A stretch of 64,000 bases of DNA. It comes from Bacillota bacterium. Lineage in GTDB: Bacteria > Bacillota > Clostridia > Christensenellales > Aristaeellaceae. A program made the translations under genes and the position numbers. Shown here piece by piece: positions 44,071 through 51,107 of the stretch. The stretch spans positions 1-64,000 of the forward strand of contig JAFADG010000032.1 in NCBI GenBank assembly GCA_023425025.1, given 5' to 3'. Under the pieces are notes generated by a model. It ran no database searches, was not told where the DNA came from, and saw only the letters and a list, made by a program, of their open reading frames with translations. Each line of letters starts with the position of its first letter. Positions within the stretch are counted from its first letter, which is position 1.

Positions 44071-44964
44071 ATGGGATGGCTTGAACAGATCAACAAGGCG
44101 CTGGACTATATCGAAGACAACCTGCTGGAAGAAGTCGACCTTCCGCAGGTGGCCAAGATCGCCTGCATGTCGCTTTCCGGGCTGCAGCGGTTCTTTTCCA
44201 TCGTCACCGATATCCCCCTGTCGGAGTATATCCGTAGGCGGCGGCTGACGCTGGCAGCCTTTGAACTGACCCACAGCGACATCAAAATCATTGATCTGGC
44301 GCAAAAGTACGGCTACGATTCCCCCGAGGCCTTTACCCGGGCGTTTCATAACCTGCATGGCGTCACCCCTTCCGCCGCCCGCGGCGAAGGGATTTCCTTA
44401 AAAGCCTACCCGCGCCTTTCTTTTCTACTGACGTTAAAAGGGGATGTTCCCATGGACTACAGGATTCTGACCAAGGAAGCGTTTTATGTATACGGCATCG
44501 AAGGCATCTTCACCTGCGAAAACCAGGAAAACTTCCGGGCGATCCCCCTGTTCTGGCAGCAGGTAATGGAGGACGGCAGGTTTGACAAGCTGGCCGCGTC
44601 CGTTCCCCAGGGCCCGGCGGACGGGGAGGATCTTTGCCCCATTCACGCCATCTGCAGCTACCGCGATACCGGCGAACCCACCTTTCCCTATATGATCTTT
44701 GCCTTTGAAAAAGAAGGCAGCCGCGCGGAGGGCTTTACAAGGGCGCTGGTTCCGGCTTCCACCTGGGCTGTGTTCAAAAGCGATGTTTTTTCCATGGAAG
44801 ACACCGCAAAAGCCGTTCAGGCGCTGAACCGCCGCGTGTATACCGAATGGCTGCCAAACGCTTCCTACGAGCAGCAGGAAGGCTGCGATATGGAGCTGTA
44901 CTATGGCGAAGGTGATCATAGCTGGGCCGAAATCTGGATACGTGTAAGGCCGAAGCGTTCCTGA
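44071..44964 (+). CDS. AraC-family regulator with GyrI-like effector domain
   Basis: A 297-residue regulator with the same design as the one at 1403-2311: N-terminal AraC HTH (DLPQVAKIACMSLSGLQRFF, then IIDLAQKYGYDSPEAFTRAF) and a GyrI-like ligand domain (about 125-295), recognised by the final MELYYGEGDHSWAEIWIRV. It probably binds a small hydrophobic or drug-like molecule. ATG 44071 follows GGAGAGGAGG. It is flanked by terminators on both sides and is therefore a single transcription unit. Confidence 0.88.
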   Translation: MGWLEQINKALDYIEDNLLEEVDLPQVAKIACMSLSGLQRFFSIVTDIPLSEYIRRRRLTLAAFELTHSDIKIIDLAQKYGYDSPEAFTRAFHNLHGVTPSAARGEGISLKAYPRLSFLLTLKGDVPMDYRILTKEAFYVYGIEGIFTCENQENFRAIPLFWQQVMEDGRFDKLAASVPQGPADGEDLCPIHAICSYRDTGEPTFPYMIFAFEKEGSRAEGFTRALVPASTWAVFKSDVFSMEDTAKAVQALNRRVYTEWLPNASYEQQEGCDMELYYGEGDHSWAEIWIRVRPKRS

Positions 44965-44994
44965 TCCGGCATCAGAACCGTTGCAATACCTACG

Positions 44995-45037
44995 CTGCCC
45001 GTACATCTCAGCTTTGTGATGTACGGGCAGTGCTTTT
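44995..45037 (+). terminator. Terminator after the AraC-type gene
   Basis: CTGCCCGTACATC and GATGTACGGGCAG (44995-45007, 45018-45030) form a perfect 13-bp stem, followed by TGCTTTTTG. Confidence 0.9.
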
Positions 45038-45266
45038 TGTCTATCCGGTAGAAATGCAGAGCATGAACCGGATATTGGAAAAAACCGGAAACCTATGGCA
45101 GCCCTGTATTTTTACAAACCATACAGTGCCTGCAAAGGATGATTCCGGTCAGTATATGCGTTGTATGAAAGGAGAAAGTTCTCTGTTACAATTGGTTATT
45201 TTGGAAATTTCGCTGTCATTTTGCTTCTATTTTGCGTCTTTTTTGCTTCATTTCTTTATAATGGTG

Positions 45267-45294
45267 TTTACAGAGACGCAATATGTGTTATACT
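45267..45294 (+). promoter_or_regulatory. Promoter of the proline-rich membrane protein gene
   Basis: TTTACA (45267-45272), 16-nt spacer, TATACT (45289-45294), leaving a 5' leader of about 100 nt. The AT-rich stretch 45040-45266 before it shows no gene. Confidence 0.65.
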
Positions 45295-45398
45295 AAAGTG
45301 AATGACCAGAATTCTGAAAGATTTGTTTTGATGACGATTTTTATCTCCTCCCGTCTGCGCCGGCAGATGTTCCCACAGAAAGGCAGAGGAAAAGAAGG

Positions 45399-46826
45399 AT
45401 GACGAGCAACCGCAGCAGATATTCCACCGCCCCCACCTACGGCATGCAAAAGCGGCCCGCGCCGAAAAAGCAAGCTGTTCCTGCAGGGCCTGCTTATCCT
45501 CCGGCACAACCGGCCCCAAGCGGGCCTTATGCCCAAAGCGCGCCAGGCTACGTGCAGCCGGCGGCCCCCGGGTATGCGCCGCCGATGGCACAGCAGCCGT
45601 CCGCCGCGTACGCACCGCAGCAGCCGGCCTACGCCGTGCCCACCGCTTTGCCCCAGCAGGCATATGGGCCCCGGCAGCCCGTTTACCAGCCACAGGTCAG
45701 GCAGCAGGCACCCGCCCCCGCACAGCCCTTGCCGTATTATCCGCAGCAGCCCTACGCGCAGCAGCCGATTCCCCAGGAATACGCCGTGCGGCAAAAAACA
45801 GGCGGCGATCAATGGCTGCAAATCATGCTTTTGGCCATTTTGCCCATTCTGTTTGTGCTGACGCTGCTGGTATCGGCCCCTATTCTCAAAATCATTTTTG
45901 TTGGCGCCGGCATCCTGTCCCTCATCGGCATGTGGATGCAGCGAGCCTTCGTACCCAGCGCCAGGGCCACGCTCACGCTGGTGTATGGGGCGCTGATGCT
46001 CGTGTGTGTCGTATCTTTGATCACCGGCAATACCCCGCGGGATGCGCAAACCTCCACCCAGGGCGGCAACAACGGCGCAGCCACCAACCAGGGCACCGCC
46101 AACAACGGTACATCCGGCAACGGTATCGTACCGGCGGGCACCGACGCGAACAGCCAGACTACACCGGGGCCGACGTCTACGCCGGAACCCGAATCCGGCG
46201 AAAACAGCGCCGCGTGGCAAAGACTGCAGCAGTTCTTCCAATTCTGGAAATCCAGCGACGTTCCGAATATGCTGGCGTTTGTTTCTCCCGCCTGGAAGTC
46301 TGCCCAGACAAAGTCGCCCGATACCGAATTATTTCTCCTGCTTGCCAACCGAAGCCCGCAGGATTGGAGCTTTGAAAAAATTTCCAATACCGAGGCTGAT
46401 TCCACCAGAACGATCACCATGACCGCGGACATCGACAAGCGCAATAACCGGCCTATTGTGAAGATACGCTTCCAGATCATTATGGTCAAAAGCAACAATG
46501 AATGGTACGTGGACCCGGCGTCGCTGAAAAGCAACGATGTGGTGGCGGATGAAACAGCCACCGCCGACAATACGTCAACGGGCAGCCAGGATGGAGCAGG
46601 GGTTGCGACCCCCACCCCTACACCCAAGCCGACAGCCACCCCCGGCTCCAAAACAAAGCTGTACTACAACAAAAAAGGCGGCAAATTCTATCACATAGAC
46701 CCGGAATGCCCCAGCGTAGACAAATCCTATCTGCCGCTGACCAACTTCCTTTACAAAGACCTGAGCACGACAGCTTTCAAGCATCTGCTGCCCTGCACAA
46801 AATGCAACGCGCCGAATAGACCGTAG
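45399..46826 (+). CDS. Proline-rich membrane protein with NTF2-like and C-terminal metal-site domains
   Basis: A 475-residue protein of unrecognised overall family. Residues 1-130 are a Pro/Gln/Ala/Tyr-rich low-complexity tail. About 138-210 hold three hydrophobic helices. A Thr/Gly/Asn-rich linker follows. About 268-382 resemble an NTF2/SnoaL-like domain (QFFQFWKSSDVPNMLAFVSP, then IIMVKSNNEWYVDP). A Thr/Pro linker leads to a terminal domain with His432, Cys437, Cys466 and Cys469 (a YH-x4-C and CTKC pattern), probably a metal site. AAAGAAGG precedes the ATG. No neighbour explains it. Confidence 0.8.
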   Translation: MTSNRSRYSTAPTYGMQKRPAPKKQAVPAGPAYPPAQPAPSGPYAQSAPGYVQPAAPGYAPPMAQQPSAAYAPQQPAYAVPTALPQQAYGPRQPVYQPQVRQQAPAPAQPLPYYPQQPYAQQPIPQEYAVRQKTGGDQWLQIMLLAILPILFVLTLLVSAPILKIIFVGAGILSLIGMWMQRAFVPSARATLTLVYGALMLVCVVSLITGNTPRDAQTSTQGGNNGAATNQGTANNGTSGNGIVPAGTDANSQTTPGPTSTPEPESGENSAAWQRLQQFFQFWKSSDVPNMLAFVSPAWKSAQTKSPDTELFLLLANRSPQDWSFEKISNTEADSTRTITMTADIDKRNNRPIVKIRFQIIMVKSNNEWYVDPASLKSNDVVADETATADNTSTGSQDGAGVATPTPTPKPTATPGSKTKLYYNKKGGKFYHIDPECPSVDKSYLPLTNFLYKDLSTTAFKHLLPCTKCNAPNRP

Positions 46827-46838
46827 CAACATAAAGCA

Positions 46839-46875
46839 GCCCCCGCAGCCCATAGGCCTGCGGGGGCTTTTTTTA
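46839..46875 (+). terminator. Terminator after the proline-rich protein gene
   Basis: AGCCCCCGCAG and CTGCGGGGGCT (46839-46849, 46859-46869) form a perfect 11-bp stem followed by six further Ts. Confidence 0.93.
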
Positions 46876-46975
46876 TGATTATGCCTTTGCTCCTCTTTTC
46901 CTTTTCCTCCTGGAGGGGTTCCCTTTTTCCGGAAAATCGGGTATCATAGGGTCTGCATCAAAAAGGAGGCTTTCC

Positions 46976-47851
46976 ATGGAACGGCAAAAGCGGGTATTGG
47001 CCATACATGACATCTCCTGCGTCGGCCGCTGCTCCCTGACGGTAGCGCTGCCCATACTCTCTGTCGGCGGGGTGGATACGGGCGTTCTGCCCACGGCAAT
47101 CCTTTCGACCCACACCGGCGGCTTTCAAGGCTATACCTACCGGGACCTGACGGAGGATATACGCCCGGTAACATCCCACTGGAAGAGCCTTTCAATGCGC
47201 TTTGACGCATTATACTCCGGCTTCCTGGGTTCTTATGACCAGATCGACCTGGTGGCGGAACTGATGGAGGACTTCCACCAGGAAAGCACATTGCGCATGG
47301 TGGACCCGGTCATGGCCGACAACGGCCGCCTGTACGCCACCTACACCCGTGAAATGGCCCAGGGCATGCACAGGCTTTGCCGCAAGGCGGACATCATTAC
47401 GCCGAACATGACGGAAGCCTGCATCCTGCTGGATATCCCCTACAAGCAGGAAGGCTTTTCAAAAGAGGAGACGGAGGAGATCCTCCGCCGCCTGAGCGGC
47501 TTGGGCCCGCAAATGGTGGTATTGACCGGCGTCACACTGGGTCAGGACCAATTGGGCGCCGCGGCATACGACGCGCAAACGAACGAAATCGCTTACGCAT
47601 TTGAGGGGCGGTATCCAGGCATCTTCCATGGTACGGGTGACATTTTTGCAAGCACGCTGCTCTGCGGCCTGATGAATGGAAAGAGCCTGAAGGATGCCGC
47701 TGCCCTGGCCGTAAAGTTCACCCACCAATGCATCGCATACACGATACAATCAAATCAGGAATTGCGCTACGGCGTGCGGTTCGAAGCGGCGCTGCCCTAT
47801 TTGGCAGAACTGCTGGGCATACCGGCGAGATTCCAGGCAGGCGATGAATAG
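46976..47851 (+). CDS. pdxY: Pyridoxal/pyridoxamine kinase
   Basis: A 291-residue kinase of the PdxK/PdxY ribokinase-like family that phosphorylates vitamin B6 vitamers in the salvage pathway. Signatures: AIHDISCVGRCSLTVALPIL at the N terminus, VDPVMADNG, ITPNMTEACILL, and the anion-hole motif FHGTGDIFAS with the catalytic Asp. AAAGGAGG precedes the ATG. It is a single-gene unit. The exact vitamer preference cannot be told; the symbol is a best guess. Confidence 0.87.
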   Translation: MERQKRVLAIHDISCVGRCSLTVALPILSVGGVDTGVLPTAILSTHTGGFQGYTYRDLTEDIRPVTSHWKSLSMRFDALYSGFLGSYDQIDLVAELMEDFHQESTLRMVDPVMADNGRLYATYTREMAQGMHRLCRKADIITPNMTEACILLDIPYKQEGFSKEETEEILRRLSGLGPQMVVLTGVTLGQDQLGAAAYDAQTNEIAYAFEGRYPGIFHGTGDIFASTLLCGLMNGKSLKDAAALAVKFTHQCIAYTIQSNQELRYGVRFEAALPYLAELLGIPARFQAGDE

Positions 47852-47900
47852 GCGGCAGTTGTGCAAAGTGTAGCTTCAGGCATGCGCAAAATGCAGCAAA

Positions 47901-48023
47901 GCGGGCGGTTGATAACCGTCCCTACGGCCGCAAGCTTTATTGCTTTTCCTTCCGGGTTGTGTGCGCCCCAACCGGGAAGCCATTAAACGCAAAATAGGAT
48001 AGGGGTGATTATCAATCGCCCGC
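47901..48023. repeat. MITE-like element with nested palindromes
   Basis: The 24-nt ends (47901-47924 and 48000-48023) are inverted repeats of each other with 4 mismatches, and each end is itself a hairpin of the form GCGGGCGRTTGATAAYCRYC. A third hairpin fills the middle (CTTCCGGGTTG/CAACCGGGAAG, one mismatch). The unit is 123 bp with no coding capacity. It lies between pdxY and a terminator. A related palindrome occurs at 13986-14008. Confidence 0.6.
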
Positions 48024-48087
48024 CTGCATCGGCCAAACAATTTTGGATGCAGCCAATTCAATGCTTACTTAGAAACACATGTACATC

Positions 48088-48128
48088 AACGGACCTGCGC
48101 CGGTAAAAGCGCAGGTCCGTTGTTTGTT
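48088..48128. terminator. Bidirectional terminator between pdxY and the GH88 gene
   Basis: AACGGACCTGCGC and GCGCAGGTCCGTT (48088-48100, 48109-48121) form a perfect 13-bp stem with an 8-nt loop and GTTTGTTT after it on the plus strand. It serves two convergent genes. Confidence 0.82.
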
Positions 48129-48151
48129 TATAGAGCAATCAGGAATCGGAA

Positions 48152-49324
48152 TTACTCTCCCTGCATCGGCTCGCCCTTTTTCAAAAGGGGCCGCCACAAT
48201 AGGCGTTCTTCGCCCTTCAGCCTGCGCATGCCCTCGATGAAGTAATAGTCGCCGTAGTTCATGGCGATATGGTGCCCCGGCGCGTCATGGTAGGCCGATG
48301 TGCACATAGTCAGGATGGCGGGCGTTTCGTGGGTCCAGTCGGAGCATTTCTCGTCCATGGCCTTGAGCATGTCGATGGCAGCGTTCCTGTACGTTTCCGC
48401 CGCCGGGTCTTCACCCAGGGTGTCGGCCAGTTCCAGCAGGCCGCAGGCGGCGATGCCGCCGGCGCAGTTGTCCTTGAGGTTGGGCTCCTGCGGTTGCATG
48501 AAGTCCACCGGAGGAATGTGGTCCGCCGGCATATGCTTGAGGAAATAATCCGCCACGCCGCGGGCGGTGGCAAGGAAGGACGCATCGCCCGTATACACAT
48601 GGCTGAGCATAAAGCCGTACAGCGCCCAGGCCTGCCCGCGGGACCAGCTGGTGCCCGGCGCATACCCCTGGCCGGTAGGCGTATCCACCACAACGCCGGT
48701 TTCCGGGTCAAAGCAAACGATATGGTGGGAAGAGCCGTCCTCACGGATAAAGTATTTCTGGGCGGTATGGGCGTGCTGAACCGCGATCTTGCGGTATCTT
48801 GGATCACTGGTATATTCGCTGGCAAAGTGCAACAGCGGCAGATTCATCATGGTGTCAATAATGGACCAGCCCGCCCGGCTTTTTCCGTTCCAGGCGCGGA
48901 TAAAGCCGTTGATATTGTAGCGGCCCGCCAGCATATTGGCACAGAACAGGGTTCTCACCAGGCTGTCCCTGTTCCCGTCGACGGCAAAATGCACGCCGCT
49001 GTTGATCAGCCACATAAAGCCCACATCATGGTGCAAATCCAGCACATCGCGCAGGGCCTCATCCATCAAAAGCTCGGCGCGGACCGCTTCGTCATGATAG
49101 CAGGCCTTGCCGGTTTCCAGATACATCTGCCACATTTCCGCGGGCCAGAAGCCATTGGTCCACCAGGTGATACCGGGCGTAGTCCACTTGCCTTCCTTGA
49201 CGCTGTAGGGGATGCCGCCCAGCTCCCGCGCCTTTTCAATGCCATATTGCATCTTGTCATCCATTTTGGCAAGCACCTGATTCACCCATTGCGCCGTCTT
49301 CGCATCCAGAAGATTCTGATTCAC
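48152..49324 (-). CDS. Unsaturated glucuronyl hydrolase, GH88
   Basis: A 390-residue GH88 enzyme that removes the 4,5-unsaturated uronic acid left by polysaccharide lyases. The two catalytic aspartates are Asp100 (HHDVGF) and Asp157 (WSIIDTMMN), with the family signatures TWWTNGFWPAEMWQMY and SWSRGQAWALYGF. No signal peptide, so it acts on imported oligosaccharides. The start is GTG 49324, 9 nt after AAGGGGG. It follows a Gfo/Idh/MocA gene by 71 bp in the same direction; together they suggest uronic-acid glycan use, yet no lyase or transporter is adjacent. Confidence 0.92.
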   Translation of the reverse strand: MNQNLLDAKTAQWVNQVLAKMDDKMQYGIEKARELGGIPYSVKEGKWTTPGITWWTNGFWPAEMWQMYLETGKACYHDEAVRAELLMDEALRDVLDLHHDVGFMWLINSGVHFAVDGNRDSLVRTLFCANMLAGRYNINGFIRAWNGKSRAGWSIIDTMMNLPLLHFASEYTSDPRYRKIAVQHAHTAQKYFIREDGSSHHIVCFDPETGVVVDTPTGQGYAPGTSWSRGQAWALYGFMLSHVYTGDASFLATARGVADYFLKHMPADHIPPVDFMQPQEPNLKDNCAGGIAACGLLELADTLGEDPAAETYRNAAIDMLKAMDEKCSDWTHETPAILTMCTSAYHDAPGHHIAMNYGDYYFIEGMRRLKGEERLLWRPLLKKGEPMQGE

Positions 49325-49395
49325 CTGAAATATCCCCCTTATATTGCATTTACCGGATTAACCGGGCTCAACTCAATTGCTCAAACACAAATCTG

Positions 49396-50376
49396 TCATC
49401 TGCCATAGATCTTGAGCATGGCGTCGATGGTGTCCTCCACCGCATGAAGGCCGATGGGCACCGGCCGGCCTTCCTTCAGGGCGTCGTAATAATCACGGAC
49501 GCAGAACACATGGGCCGCGCCCCAATAATCCTTCGCGACAGGCAGTCCGTGTTCAAAGGCGTGCCTCTCTTCCTGACCGCTTGACCAGGATATGGTCAAT
49601 ATCTCCTTTTCCATGCGCACAACGGCGTTTTCGCACATGATTTCCACGTAAACGGGCGAATTTGCGCAATACGCCGTGGTTGCGTAAAACAAGACCGGCG
49701 CACCGTTTATTGTCATGTACGCATCCACCGTGTCCTCTACCTCGATGATACCCTGAAGGTGCCGGTTGGATACGGATGCCTGAATATTCTCCGGCTTGCC
49801 AAGCAGATAGACAAGCAGGTCCAGGGTATGGACCGCCTGATTGATCAGCACCCCGCCGCCCTCGGTTTTCTGGCTTCCCCGCCACCCGCTTTGCGTGTAG
49901 TATTCCGCCCCGCGGTTCCAGGTGACAAACGCCCGGGCGCCCATTACCTTGCCAAGCGCTCCATCGTCCAGCAGCTGCTTGAGCTTTACAACGCTGCCGT
50001 TGTACCTGTTTTGAAAGCAGACGCCAACGCGTACCTTGTTTGCCGTATCGTTTAGCGATGCCCACTGCTCCCGGTCGATGACCGGCGGCTTTTCCGTAAA
50101 CACATGAACGCCACAGGCGGCAGCGATGGCCGCCATGGGCGTGTGCAGGTAATGGGGCGTGCAAAGATGCACCACATCCACCCGCTGCTTGTCCAGCAGT
50201 TCCTCCAGGGAAGAATATGCTTTCAAGCCATACTCCCCCGCCAGTTTTTGCGCCCGTTCCGGCAGGATATCGGCGCAGGCTGCCAGCTGAACATCCTTTA
50301 ATTGGGCAAGGGCATACGCATGTACAGGCGCGATGGACCCGCACCCGATAATGGCGGCATAAAGCAAAATAATCAC
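49396..50376 (-). CDS. Gfo/Idh/MocA-family oxidoreductase
   Basis: A 326-residue NAD(P)-dependent sugar dehydrogenase family member. The Rossmann site is AAIIGCGSIAPVHAYAL (GxGxxA-like), the family EKP motif is VFTEKPPV, and GGGVLINQAVHTLDLLVYLL carries the catalytic His region. It oxidises or epimerises a sugar, possibly an uronate given the GH88 gene downstream. The start codon is uncertain: GTG 50376 is used, while a TTG at 50367 is possible. It is the first gene of the pair. Confidence 0.87.
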   Translation of the reverse strand: MIILLYAAIIGCGSIAPVHAYALAQLKDVQLAACADILPERAQKLAGEYGLKAYSSLEELLDKQRVDVVHLCTPHYLHTPMAAIAAACGVHVFTEKPPVIDREQWASLNDTANKVRVGVCFQNRYNGSVVKLKQLLDDGALGKVMGARAFVTWNRGAEYYTQSGWRGSQKTEGGGVLINQAVHTLDLLVYLLGKPENIQASVSNRHLQGIIEVEDTVDAYMTINGAPVLFYATTAYCANSPVYVEIMCENAVVRMEKEILTISWSSGQEERHAFEHGLPVAKDYWGAAHVFCVRDYYDALKEGRPVPIGLHAVEDTIDAMLKIYGR

Positions 50377-50401
50377 AAGCCTTTCCGCGAAAGCGGCAAT
50401 C

Positions 50402-50434
50402 GTTTATAAACATTATCCGCATGATTTCATGCGG
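50402..50434. promoter_or_regulatory. Two palindromes upstream of the Gfo/Idh-GH88 pair
   Basis: GTTTATAAAC (50402-50411) is a perfect palindrome. CCGCATGA/TCATGCGG (50417-50424, 50427-50434) is an 8-bp dyad with a 2-nt centre. A minus-strand GATAAT lies between them. They sit 26-58 bp before the oxidoreductase start and are good operator candidates. Confidence 0.5.
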
Positions 50435-50607
50435 CATTTTACCGATAGTATACGTTGGAATGGCGTCAAAGGCCATTGCGCAAAAGAATCAGATGATTGC
50501 CTTTCACACCATCCTGACGCGTGCCTGTCATGGCTTGCGTCCTCCGCCGGAATGAAAAAGCGGCCCCATGGAAAAACTGTGCGCAATGAGTAAAAGGAGG
50601 GATGCGG

Positions 50608-50841
50608 ATGCAACCCAATATCGGCGGCCCAGGATCAGGCAGCGATGTACCCATCGGCCTTGGCATGCTTTTGATGGAGGACCAAATCGCTTTTTCCCGG
50701 TTTGGCGCCATGACCCCCGAGGAAAAGAAGCAGGTGCTTGACTATGTGGAAAGCGGCGTGGATGGTGAGGATGCCAAGCGGCGGATTGACCACACCGTAA
50801 AAAGCCTGCACGACGGCGTGCCGGGGTTTTACAGGCAGTAA
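50608..50841 (+). CDS. Small conserved-looking protein of unknown function
   Basis: A 77-residue acidic protein with a Gly/Pro-rich N terminus, the segment DVPIGLGMLLMEDQIAFSRF, and an amphipathic second half (TPEEKKQVLDYVESG). The pattern (PxGxGMxL, then xxFxxMTxEEKxxV) resembles small Clostridial proteins of about 60-80 residues with no known role. ATG 50608 lies 7 nt after AAAGGAGG, a strong site that supports translation. A start two codons earlier is too close to that site. Confidence 0.72.
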   Translation: MQPNIGGPGSGSDVPIGLGMLLMEDQIAFSRFGAMTPEEKKQVLDYVESGVDGEDAKRRIDHTVKSLHDGVPGFYRQ

Positions 50842-50907
50842 GCGACACACAAACCAATCCCAGGCCGGCGGCTTCGCTCCGCCGGCTTTGCGCATTCCCG
50901 CAGAATT

Positions 50908-50934
50908 TTGCAATAAACCAACGGTTTATTGCAA
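50908..50934. promoter_or_regulatory. 27-nt perfect dyad over the -35 box of the ribosomal protection gene
   Basis: TTGCAATAAACC and GGTTTATTGCAA are perfect 12-bp arms around AAC. The right arm contains the TTGCAA -35 box (50929-50934), so a bound repressor would exclude RNA polymerase. Confidence 0.65.
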
Positions 50935-50957
50935 GGGAAGCCATCATCCGTTACAAT
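50929..50957 (+). promoter_or_regulatory. Promoter of the leader peptide and ribosomal protection gene
   Basis: TTGCAA (50929-50934), 17-nt spacer, TACAAT (50952-50957), followed 45 bp later by the leader ATG. Confidence 0.75.
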
Positions 50958-51002
50958 ATTATTGAAAACAAGCGATCAACTAACGGAAGGGAAGGTTCGC
51001 AT

Positions 51003-51041
51003 ATGAAAAACGCATATTTTGAGGTCACGTTTCTCAAATAG
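51003..51041 (+). CDS. 12-residue leader peptide
   Basis: The frame ATG 51003 to TAG 51041 encodes MKNAYFEVTFLK. GGAAGG lies 7 nt upstream, as good as for real genes here. Its last codons and stop coincide with the left arm of the stem that can hide the start of the downstream gene, the arrangement of translational attenuators. Translation is inferred. Confidence 0.6.
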   Translation: MKNAYFEVTFLK

Positions 51042-51107
51042 CGGCTTATCCGCCGGACAGTGCATGCTTCCATGGCGATAAGCCGTACAAGTGGAGGCAG
51101 CTATTTG
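51018..51107 (+). promoter_or_regulatory. Leader with mutually exclusive hairpins (candidate attenuator)
   Basis: Stem A pairs TTTGAG (51018-51023) with CTCAAA (51033-51038). Stem B pairs CAAATAG (51035-51041) with CTATTTG (51101-51107), which includes the TTG start codon. Stem C pairs CGGCTTATC (51042-51050) with GATAAGCCG (51077-51085). B stacks on C and leaves TGGAGG (51092-51097) in a bulge. A and B share 51035-51038, so they exclude each other. Confidence 0.6.

Noticed and set aside
45030..45296. 88-codon plus-strand frame
   Set aside because: It begins within the terminator hairpin after the AraC gene and has no ribosome site; the composition is that of AT-rich intergenic DNA.
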